Below are positions 26,534 through 32,929 of a stretch of DNA of 46,243 bases, piece after piece. Source of the stretch: Actinomycetes bacterium (GTDB lineage: Bacteria; Actinomycetota; Acidimicrobiia; IMCC26256; Chersky-534); NCBI GenBank assembly GCA_025463865.1, contig JAODBH010000284.1, forward strand, positions 1 through 46,243, read 5' to 3'. The notes beneath the pieces are model-generated. The model was given only the letters and a program-made list of their open reading frames with translations, was not told the origin of the DNA and searched no databases. The stretch's first letter is position 1; the number at the start of each line of letters is the position of its first letter. A program made the translations under genes and the position numbers.

Positions 26534-26570
26534 CCGGCGAAGCCCGCGACGGCGAATGGGAGGGCGGCTG

Positions 26571-27443
26571 TCAGTTGCCCGATGCCGAGCCGAACATCCC
26601 CCCGGTGCGCTTGCTCTTCTTCGGCTGGAACGCGGAGACCATGATCGCGTCGTCGAAGCCCGCGGGCGCCTTGCCCTCGGTCGCGAAGCGGTAGAGCGCG
26701 ACCCGGTAGATCCCCGTGAGTGTGTTGAGGATCGCGGCCGCAACGCAGAGGTACACGCCGCCGACGATCACCGCGCCGACGACGACCGCGGTGACGCCGG
26801 TCGCCATACCGAGGCCGATCACCAGGACCCCGGGGAGGATCGCGACCAGTCCGACGAGCCCGAGTCCGGCCTGCCCGACCAGGTTCTCGCCCCATGTCTG
26901 CTTGAAGAGCTGGCCCGAGCGCTTGAGCGCGTCGATCGGTCCGACGCCCTCCATCACGATGATCGGCACGGTGAGGAAGGTGAGGATCTCCCACGCCGCC
27001 CCGAGCGCGCCCGCGATGAGCACACCCACGAAGCCGAGCCGTTCGCGGATCGCCTGGAGGACCAGCCCGACCGTGGCCAGGATCAGCGACCAGGCGAGGA
27101 TCACGTGGAGGCGCTTGTTCGCGGTGGCGAACGCGCTGGCGATCGTCGGGTCGCCACCGCTGAGGCGTTCGTTCGCGCCGGCCACCAGCGCGGCGAGGAA
27201 GTAGGTCCAGACGAACGCGAACGCGAGGTAGGCCAACGCGAAGAGCACGTAGCCGATCGGGCCGAGGGTCTTGTTGCCGGCGGCGTCCGTGGTGCGGGTG
27301 ACGAGCACCAGCCCGAGGAACGAGACGGCGACGACGACCCAACCGACGAACGTCAACACCGGGAAGATCGTCAGCTGCTTGTCTTGACGCAGGACGTCCC
27401 AGGACGACTTGGCGAGGGCCCACGAGGTCTTGAGCTTGCCCAT
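26571..27443 (-). CDS. Polytopic membrane protein, DUF6159-like
   Basis: A 290-residue membrane protein with about six hydrophobic segments (near residues 27-50, 62-88, 114-130, 137-160, 192-215 and 220-245) and a basic Ser/Gly-rich C-terminus. The N-terminal MGKLKTSWALAKSSWDVLRQDKQLTIFP and the later VGPIDALKRSGQLFKQTWGENL repeat a Lys/Arg-SW-x-L theme typical of this glycerophosphoryl-membrane-domain-like family. The function is unknown. GGAG lies 11 bases before ATG 27443. It is convergent with the LLM gene and divergent from galK. Confidence 0.75.
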   Translation of the reverse strand: MGKLKTSWALAKSSWDVLRQDKQLTIFPVLTFVGWVVVAVSFLGLVLVTRTTDAAGNKTLGPIGYVLFALAYLAFAFVWTYFLAALVAGANERLSGGDPTIASAFATANKRLHVILAWSLILATVGLVLQAIRERLGFVGVLIAGALGAAWEILTFLTVPIIVMEGVGPIDALKRSGQLFKQTWGENLVGQAGLGLVGLVAILPGVLVIGLGMATGVTAVVVGAVIVGGVYLCVAAAILNTLTGIYRVALYRFATEGKAPAGFDDAIMVSAFQPKKSKRTGGMFGSASGN

Positions 27444-27502
27444 GATGTCGGTGCTCCGATCAGCGGTGCCCTGGTCCGGGCGACGATGAGAAGGTATCGG
27501 CT

Positions 27503-28606
27503 GTGGGCGGTCGGCTCATGAGCCCACCGCAACAAAAAGCTCGCGCCGGGCGGGTCGTCCGGGCTCCTGGGCGGGTCAACCTGATGGGTGACCACACCGA
27601 CTACGCCGAGGGCTTCGCGCTTCCGGTGGCCATCGATCTCGAGACCCGGGTCACGTTCCGGCCCACGCGCGACGGCCGGGTCCGCGTGCGTTCGGCCGGG
27701 TTCGAGAGCGAGGTCGACGTGTCGGCGGACGGCACCGTCGACCCGGCCGCGGTCGATCCGGCGTGGGGTCGCCTGATCGGCGGGGTCGTGCGAACGCTCG
27801 CGGTCCGCGGCCGGCCCGCAGTCGGCATCGACGCAACCGTCAGTTCCACGGTGCCCACCGGGTCGGGTCTGTCTTCGAGCGCGGCGCTCTCGGTCTCCAC
27901 CGCCCTCGCCCTGCTCGACGCCGCCGGCTGGACGATGCCCGCGGCCGAGCTCGCGGTGGCCTGTCAAGAGGCGGAGCGGCTCGGGACCGGTGTGCCGAGC
28001 GGGATCATGGATCAGCTCGCGTCGATCCGGGGTGTCGCGGGCAACGCCCTCCTGCTCGACTGCCGCACGCTGACGGTCGAGCCGGTGCCGCTGCCGAGCG
28101 CGTACGCCATCGTCGTGGTGCACAGTGGCCTGCCGCGCGCGTTGGCCGAGAGCGCGTACGCCGAACGCCATGCGGCGGCGACCGGCGCGGCTGCACGCCT
28201 CGGACTGGCCGCGCTGCGCGACGCCACCTCGGACCAGGTTGCCGACGACCCGATCGCCCGGCACGTGGTCTCCGAGAACGAGCGGGTGCTCGCGACCGCC
28301 GACGCGTTGCTCCGGGGCGACGTCGGCGCGCTCAAGCCGCTGTTCGCGGCGAGTCATGCCAGCCTCCGTGACGACTTCCGGGTCTCCACGCCCGAGCTCG
28401 ATCTGCTGGTCGAGCTGCTCGTCGAGCTCGGTGCCGTCGGTGCGCGGCTCACGGGCGCCGGCTTCGGCGGCTGTGTGGTCGCGCTCGTGCAACGGAACCG
28501 CGCCGACGATCTGACGGCCAAGGTCGCCCGCGCCTACAGCGCCAAGACCGGGCTGGAGCCGCGTGCGTTCGTCGTCCGCGCGGTCGACGGCGCGGGGCCG
28601 GCGTGA
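27503..28606 (+). CDS. galK: Galactokinase
   Basis: GHMP kinase that phosphorylates galactose to galactose 1-phosphate in the Leloir pathway. The 367-residue product shows the galactokinase signature RAPGRVNLMGDHTDYAEGFALPVAID, the phosphate-binding loop STVPTGSGLSSSAALSV, and the C-terminal GARLTGAGFGGCVVAL. GTG 27503 has AGAAGG 8 bases upstream; ATG 27518 is an alternative. galT and galE are absent nearby. Its stop overlaps the start of an unrecognised gene. A close GHMP relative acting on another sugar remains possible. Confidence 0.9.
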   Translation: MGGRLMSPPQQKARAGRVVRAPGRVNLMGDHTDYAEGFALPVAIDLETRVTFRPTRDGRVRVRSAGFESEVDVSADGTVDPAAVDPAWGRLIGGVVRTLAVRGRPAVGIDATVSSTVPTGSGLSSSAALSVSTALALLDAAGWTMPAAELAVACQEAERLGTGVPSGIMDQLASIRGVAGNALLLDCRTLTVEPVPLPSAYAIVVVHSGLPRALAESAYAERHAAATGAAARLGLAALRDATSDQVADDPIARHVVSENERVLATADALLRGDVGALKPLFAASHASLRDDFRVSTPELDLLVELLVELGAVGARLTGAGFGGCVVALVQRNRADDLTAKVARAYSAKTGLEPRAFVVRAVDGAGPA

Positions 28607-29340
28607 CCCGGTCGCTCGGCAACGGGACCGTCGACGTCGAGCTCGGTACCGGCTCGTGGAGCGCGCGCTGGCCGGCCGCCGACGTGCACGCGGGCCCGTT
28701 CGGTGCGTCGATCGACGTCGACGGCATCGGCATCGCCACGCTCGACGCGCCCGGAACGTGGAACGTGCGCGCGGGTTCAGCCTTCGGACGCCCGGGAGCG
28801 TGGGCCCGGTGGTCGGCGCGCGACGGGGGCATCTGGCTCCGGCTGCACATACCGGCCGAGGGGCCGTTGCTCGTCGTCGATGGAGGAATACGGGGCGAGC
28901 CCGGCGACACGCCCGGCGCGCTGATCCTTGCTGCCGGGCCGTTCACCATCGGATCGGTCGACGACGCGTTGACTCCCAGTCTGCGCCGGCTCCGCGGTTC
29001 CACCGACGAGCCGCGCTGGTCGCATCTCGACGAGGATCCCGCGCCCGGAGCGGGTCGCGAGGCGCTCATCGTCGCCACCCGCGACGGGGAGGGCGCGGCA
29101 TTCGGGATCCAGGCGCTCCACGGTGCCGAGCCCGTCGGCACCGTGTTGTCGCTCGTCGACGGGCCGATCGGGATCGACGGATCGCGCGGGCGAGCCGTGC
29201 GCATCGCGGTGCGGGATCCCGCGCGCGGCCGGAGCACCGGCGAGGCCCTGCGCAGCGAAGCGGTCGCCTTCGGCGCAGATCCCGACGCGCCGACGCTCGC
29301 CGCCTCGCTGGCTGCGCTCGCGTCACGCGCCTCGGGCTGA
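28603..29340 (+). CDS. Unrecognised protein coupled to galK
   Basis: A 245-residue soluble protein with a GTG start that overlaps the galK stop (GTGA). It is rich in short beta-strand-like segments with alternating Gly, Trp and hydrophobic residues (WSARWPAADVHAGPFGASIDVDG, WARWSARDGGIWLRLHIPAEGP), and lacks a signal peptide or membrane helix. The pattern suggests a beta-sandwich, like the non-catalytic N-terminal domain of GH36-type alpha-galactosidases, but no catalytic barrel follows. I do not recognise the family. Coupling to galK suggests a role in galactoside metabolism. Confidence 0.7.
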   Translation: MTRSLGNGTVDVELGTGSWSARWPAADVHAGPFGASIDVDGIGIATLDAPGTWNVRAGSAFGRPGAWARWSARDGGIWLRLHIPAEGPLLVVDGGIRGEPGDTPGALILAAGPFTIGSVDDALTPSLRRLRGSTDEPRWSHLDEDPAPGAGREALIVATRDGEGAAFGIQALHGAEPVGTVLSLVDGPIGIDGSRGRAVRIAVRDPARGRSTGEALRSEAVAFGADPDAPTLAASLAALASRASG

Positions 29341-29382
29341 CGCGCCACCCTGGACCGCTCGGACAGCTCCGGGGGCCGCCGG

Positions 29383-30039
29383 TTACATGCGGTCGAGGAG
29401 TTGCGCCTTCTTGGCCTCGAACTCGGCCTGGGTGATGTGGCCGGCGTCGCGGAGCGCCGCAAGCTGCGCGATCTGGTCCGGAACCGATGCGAACTGTTGA
29501 GGCGCGGCCGCCGACGGGCCCCGTGCGGCGGCACCGGCGTAGCCCGCGGTCTTGCGGGTGTTGGCCTCCATCTGGCGGTAGATCTCCTGCTGGACCGCGT
29601 CGGGGTGGCGGACGTCGTCGAAATGGGACTGCCCGTCCTTGCCCGCGGACTCGATGTCGAGGTCGCCCGCGCCGATCACCCGTTCGAACATCCCCTGGTG
29701 GAAGTTGATGTTGTTGATCCGCTCGAGCGGGATCTCGATGCCCCGCTTGCTGAGGACCCCGGTGCGGAAGATCACGCGGTCGCTGGTCACGACGAAGTGC
29801 GTGTAGGTCCACTGGAAGTACTTCAGGAGGAGCCAGACGACCCACGCGACCCACAGGATCGCGAACAGCACGAGCACCGCGTTCTTGCCGGTCCCCTTGT
29901 CGAGACCCCCGACCGCGAACAGGAACAGGATGAACAGGGGCACCCCGGTGAAGATGTGCTTGGAGAAGTACCACCAGTGAGGGCGCAGGTCGAGTGCGAC
30001 GGTCTCGCCCTCGTTGACGAGGTGCTTCGGGTACGGCAT
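29383..30039 (-). CDS. PH-domain membrane protein with C-terminal SHOCT domain
   Basis: A 218-residue protein with two adjacent membrane helices (about residues 28-46 and 52-73), then a bacterial PH domain (YTHFVVTSDRVIFRTGVLSKRGIEIPLERINNINFHQGMFERVIGAGDLDIES), a Gly/Ala linker and a C-terminal SHOCT motif (DQIAQLAALRDAGHITQAEFEAKKAQLL). SHOCT modules are short helical oligomerisation or targeting elements. The role is unknown. ATG 30039 is 7 bases after a TAGGAT box. Confidence 0.9.
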   Translation of the reverse strand: MPYPKHLVNEGETVALDLRPHWWYFSKHIFTGVPLFILFLFAVGGLDKGTGKNAVLVLFAILWVAWVVWLLLKYFQWTYTHFVVTSDRVIFRTGVLSKRGIEIPLERINNINFHQGMFERVIGAGDLDIESAGKDGQSHFDDVRHPDAVQQEIYRQMEANTRKTAGYAGAAARGPSAAAPQQFASVPDQIAQLAALRDAGHITQAEFEAKKAQLLDRM

Positions 30040-30046
30040 GGCGGAA

Positions 30047-30052
30047 ATCCTA
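30047..30052 (-). promoter_or_regulatory. Leaderless-type -10 box for the PH/SHOCT gene
   Basis: TAGGAT on the minus strand, 7 bases before the ATG. Confidence 0.5.
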
Positions 30053-30112
30053 GGCCCGGATCGTTCGCCCGATGTGCGGTCGCGACACGGCCGACTCCGC
30101 TCGCGGACGCAC

Positions 30113-31429
30113 CTACGCGGGACCGAGTACCCGGTCGAGGTACTCGTTCGCGAACGTCCCGTCGGGGTCGAGCCGGTGCCGCGCCGCCGCGAACCGGTCC
30201 CACTCGGGGTACCGGGGCGCGAGCGTGGCCGCGGTCTGCCAGTGGAGCTTGCCCCAGTGCGGCCGGCCGTCGAGCTCGTCCATGATCGCCTCGACGCCGC
30301 GGAAGTACTCCTCGTAGGGCATGCCCCGGTACACGTGCACCGCGAGGTAGGCCGTCTCGCGGCCGTGGGCCGTGCTGAGCGGGATGTCGTCGGCGGCGGC
30401 GAACCGCAGCTCGAGCGGGATGCTGATCCTGAGGTCCTCGTCGTCGATCAGGTCGCGCACCCGCCGCAGCGCGAGCGCGGCGTCGGCGCGGTTGATCGCG
30501 TACTCCATCTCCACGAACTTGATCAGGCGCGGGCTGCAGAAGACCCGGTCACTCCGGTCGACGAGATCGGTGCGGCCGAGCTGCGTGGTCGCGAACCGGG
30601 CGAGCTGGGGGATGCGCTCCGGGGACCGCTTGCCGATCGCGCAGATACCGCCGAAGACGTAGTTGCCGAGGAGGATGTCGTCGCGCCACGCGGCCAGGGT
30701 GCTGCGAGGGCGCAGTGGCGCGTCCGTCCGGTCGAGCTCCTTCACGAGACAAGCGTCGGTGTGCGGGAACCAGTGCTCGACCTCGTAGTGGTCGTGCGTG
30801 TCGACCGCCGCATCGAGGCCGGCGAGCACGCGCTCGAAGTCCTCCGGCCGCTCGACCATGTGCAAGCGGTACGCCGGAACCACCGCGAGCGTCACCTGGG
30901 TGACGATCCCGAGGGCGCCGAGTCCGACGCGGGCGCAATGGAACAGCTCGGGCTCCTCGGCGGGTGAGCAGCGCAGCAGCTCGCCGTCGGCGGTGACCAG
31001 CTCCAGGCCCCGCACCTGCGTGGCCAGACCGCCGAAGCGGCGACCGGTGCCGTGGGTGGACGTCGCGATCGCGCCCGCGATCGTCTGTTGATCGATGTCG
31101 CCCAGGTTCTCGAGCGCGAGATCGCGCAGCGCGAGCTGCTCGTTGAGCTTCCAGAGCGGCATCCCGCCCTCGACGGTGACCGTGCCCTCGTCCGGGTCGA
31201 CGTCGAGCACGCGGTCGAGCCGGTCGAGTCGAAGCAGCCTCCCGTCGGTGCACGCGATCGCCGTGAACGAGTGGCCGGTTCCGACGACCTTCACCCGCTG
31301 GCCCGCGACTCCCGCCCGACGCACCGCATCGCGCACCTCGAGCACGCTCTCCGGCGTCTCCACCGCGGCGGGCGCGCACTCCTGGTTGCCGGCCCAGTTG
31401 CGCCAGACGTTGTCGCGACGGCGAAGCAT
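30113..31429 (-). CDS. FAD-linked aldonolactone oxidase/dehydrogenase (gulonolactone or arabinonolactone type)
   Basis: A 438-residue flavoprotein of the VAO family. The N-terminal FAD domain has VVGTGHSFTAIA (His53 is at the position that binds flavin covalently in some relatives), GGMPLWKLNEQLALRDLALENLGDIDQQTIAGAIATSTHGTG and GLGALGIVTQVTL. The C-terminal ALO domain contains RPHWGKLH, the substrate-site motif of this family, and ends in FANEYLDRVLG. The mycobacterial L-gulono-1,4-lactone dehydrogenase is a likely relative. The natural substrate is uncertain. A TACGAT box lies 6 bases before ATG 31429. Confidence 0.92.
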   Translation of the reverse strand: MLRRRDNVWRNWAGNQECAPAAVETPESVLEVRDAVRRAGVAGQRVKVVGTGHSFTAIACTDGRLLRLDRLDRVLDVDPDEGTVTVEGGMPLWKLNEQLALRDLALENLGDIDQQTIAGAIATSTHGTGRRFGGLATQVRGLELVTADGELLRCSPAEEPELFHCARVGLGALGIVTQVTLAVVPAYRLHMVERPEDFERVLAGLDAAVDTHDHYEVEHWFPHTDACLVKELDRTDAPLRPRSTLAAWRDDILLGNYVFGGICAIGKRSPERIPQLARFATTQLGRTDLVDRSDRVFCSPRLIKFVEMEYAINRADAALALRRVRDLIDDEDLRISIPLELRFAAADDIPLSTAHGRETAYLAVHVYRGMPYEEYFRGVEAIMDELDGRPHWGKLHWQTAATLAPRYPEWDRFAAARHRLDPDGTFANEYLDRVLGPA

Positions 31430-31435
31430 GCGCGG

Positions 31436-31441
31436 ATCGTA
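31436..31441 (-). promoter_or_regulatory. Leaderless-type -10 box for the aldonolactone oxidase gene
   Basis: TACGAT on the minus strand, 6 bases before the ATG. Confidence 0.5.
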
Positions 31442-31462
31442 GCGAGCGGCCGGGCCGGAGGA

Positions 31463-31963
31463 TCACGTGTAGCGCCGGCGGCGGTGGACACCGTGTGCGT
31501 GCGCGACCCGGTCGAGGAACAGGAACCCGTCGAGATGGTCGATCTCGTGGAGCACCGCCCGGGCCTCGAACGCGTTGGCCTCGACGGTCAACTGCCGGCC
31601 TTCGGGAGTGGTCCCCCGGACGACCACCTCGCTGCTCCGAGAGACGTCACCCGTGAGGTCGGGGACACTCATGCAGCCCTCCCGCATCATCACCGGGGCC
31701 CGAGCCTCGAGCACCACCGGATCGAAGAGCACGAACGGGCCGTGGCAGGAGTCGGCCTTCCTGTGCCCGGTGACGTCGACACAGAAGGCCCGGAGGTGCA
31801 CACCGAGCTGGTTCGCCGCGAGTCCGACGCACGCCGGGGACACGGCCATGGTCTCGAGCAGGTCGGCCGCCAACCGGCGTTCCGTGGCTCCGATGGTCCC
31901 GACGGGGCGGGTGAGCGTCTTGAGCGACCGATCGGGTAGCTCGAGGACGGTCCTGACGGTCAC
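31463..31963 (-). CDS. def: Peptide deformylase
   Basis: Removes the formyl group from nascent N-termini. The 166-residue product from GTG 31963 has all three motifs: GLAANQ (47-52, motif I with Ala where Gly-x-Gly-x-Ala-Ala is usual), REGCMS with metal-binding Cys97, and HEIDH with His139, Glu140 and His143. The C-terminus ends in an Arg-rich tail. It follows the ACT-domain gene by 7 bases, so the two form an operon. The GTG rather than an upstream codon is chosen because the extension overlaps the ACT gene. Confidence 0.93.
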   Translation of the reverse strand: MTVRTVLELPDRSLKTLTRPVGTIGATERRLAADLLETMAVSPACVGLAANQLGVHLRAFCVDVTGHRKADSCHGPFVLFDPVVLEARAPVMMREGCMSVPDLTGDVSRSSEVVVRGTTPEGRQLTVEANAFEARAVLHEIDHLDGFLFLDRVAHAHGVHRRRRYT

Positions 31964-31970
31964 CTTCGGC

Positions 31971-32507
31971 TCAGAGCACGTCGGAGTCGGCGGCGTGGAT
32001 CGACACGTCGACGCCGAGCTCCTCCGCCCTGGCTTCGAGCTCAGCCCGCAGATCGTCGAGCACGACATCCACCGGCAGGCTGACCTCGAGCATCATCGTG
32101 TAGACGGGAGCTTCGGGTGCGCCGACGACGCGGGTCTCGAGGTCGGTCACGTTCGCGCCGGCACGCGCGAGCGCGGCGGTGATCGCGTGCACGATGCCCG
32201 GGCGGTCGGCGCCGTAGACCGACACGACGTGCGGAACGCTCCGAGCCTCCGGGGGGCGGTCCAGCTCGATCGCGCGGACCTCGACCGTCAGTCCCAACGC
32301 GGCGACCGCGGGCGCGACCGCGCGCTCGATCCCGTCCGCGTCGAGCGCGTCGGGGCCGGTGATGATCATCACCATCGCGAACTGGCCCGACAGGATCGTC
32401 ATCGAGCAGTCGGAGAGGTTTCCGCCCACCGACGCCACCGCGCCGCTCAACCCCGCGATCATCCCGGGACGGTCGGAACCGACTGCCCACAGCGCGAATC
32501 CCTGCAT
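31971..32507 (-). CDS. Double ACT-domain protein (GcvR-like)
   Basis: A 178-residue protein made of two ACT domains, roughly residues 3-78 (FALWAVGSDRPGMIAGLSGAVASVGGNL) and 91-170 (HVVSVYGADRPGIVHAITAALARAGANVTDLETRV). ACT domains bind amino acids; this tandem layout is that of GcvR-type regulators, which act through protein contacts and not DNA binding. No glycine-cleavage gene is near. ATG 32507 has a TAGCGT box 7 bases upstream, and def follows after 7 bases. Confidence 0.88.
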   Translation of the reverse strand: MQGFALWAVGSDRPGMIAGLSGAVASVGGNLSDCSMTILSGQFAMVMIITGPDALDADGIERAVAPAVAALGLTVEVRAIELDRPPEARSVPHVVSVYGADRPGIVHAITAALARAGANVTDLETRVVGAPEAPVYTMMLEVSLPVDVVLDDLRAELEARAEELGVDVSIHAADSDVL

Positions 32508-32514
32508 GCCGGGA

Positions 32515-32520
32515 ACGCTA
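32515..32520 (-). promoter_or_regulatory. Leaderless-type -10 box for the ACT-def operon
   Basis: TAGCGT on the minus strand, 7 bases before the ATG. Confidence 0.5.
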
Positions 32521-32554
32521 AACGCGCGCGGTTCGCGGGACGCGAAGAAAGTTG

Positions 32555-32583
32555 TTGACGACCGCGCCGCGCCCGTTTAAGTT
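32555..32583 (+). promoter_or_regulatory. Promoter of the structured RNA
   Basis: TTGACG at 32555-32560, a 17-base spacer, and TAAGTT at 32578-32583. This is one of the two best -35/-10 pairs in the window. Transcription should start near 32590. No start codon with a ribosome-binding site follows. Confidence 0.7.
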
Positions 32584-32589
32584 GCTCCC

Positions 32590-32848
32590 TACCAGCCCGC
32601 CGAACACGGTCCCAAGGCAAGCCGCAAGGCGAACCTCGGAGCAACGGGAAGCGAGTTGGGACGGTGCCGCAGCCTTCGGGCGAAGGCATCGTGCACCGCC
32701 GCTCGCGTTCTGCGGCAACCGCAAGGTTGCGGGGACGCACCGGAAGCGCGACACCTTCGGGTGTGGTGCGGAAGGTGCGGATGTGCGAACACGAAGCCCC
32801 GAGGAGATCAGAGCCGCTTGCGGCCGAGACTACTCGGGGCTTCGTCGC
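32590..32848 (+). ncRNA. Candidate structured non-coding RNA of unrecognised class
   Basis: About 255 bases between divergent genes, directly after a strong promoter. Helices in order: P1 32605-32607 plus 32609-32615 with 32656-32662 plus 32664-32666, enclosing a GCC-GCAA-GGC hairpin (32621-32630) and a 4-bp helix (32635-32638 with 32652-32655). P2 32663-32667 with 32693-32697, enclosing 32672-32677 with 32682-32687. P3 32705-32711 with 32732-32738 and 32715-32720 with 32725-32730, GCAA loop. P4 32737-32741 with 32774-32778, then GGAA opposite GGAA, 32746-32749 with 32766-32769, and 32751-32755 with 32760-32764, UUCG loop. P5 32791-32803 with 32833-32845, 13 perfect pairs, enclosing GCCG-CUUG-CGGC. 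P2 competes with the base of P1. It shows none of the conserved motifs of RNase P RNA, tmRNA or SRP RNA. A 5' leader of the downstream helicase gene is the alternative. The bases 32849-32917 show nothing else. Confidence 0.72.
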
Positions 32849-32917
32849 GTTCCGGCTGTCTCCCCTGGCTGAGCTCGCCTCGCCACGGGCATCGCGGTTG
32901 GTGTCAGACCCGCCCGG

Positions 32918-32923
32918 TATGGT
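32918..32923 (+). promoter_or_regulatory. Leaderless-type -10 box for the helicase gene
   Basis: TATGGT, 6 bases before GTG 32930. It gives the helicase its own start, which argues that the upstream structured RNA is a separate transcript. Confidence 0.5.
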
Positions 32924-32929
32924 CGGAGC

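Noticed and set aside
32590-32848. Identity as RNase P RNA, tmRNA or SRP RNA
   Set aside because: The conserved GAGGAAAGTCCG block, the tag-peptide/CCA end and the GGAAGGNAGCAGC loop are all absent.
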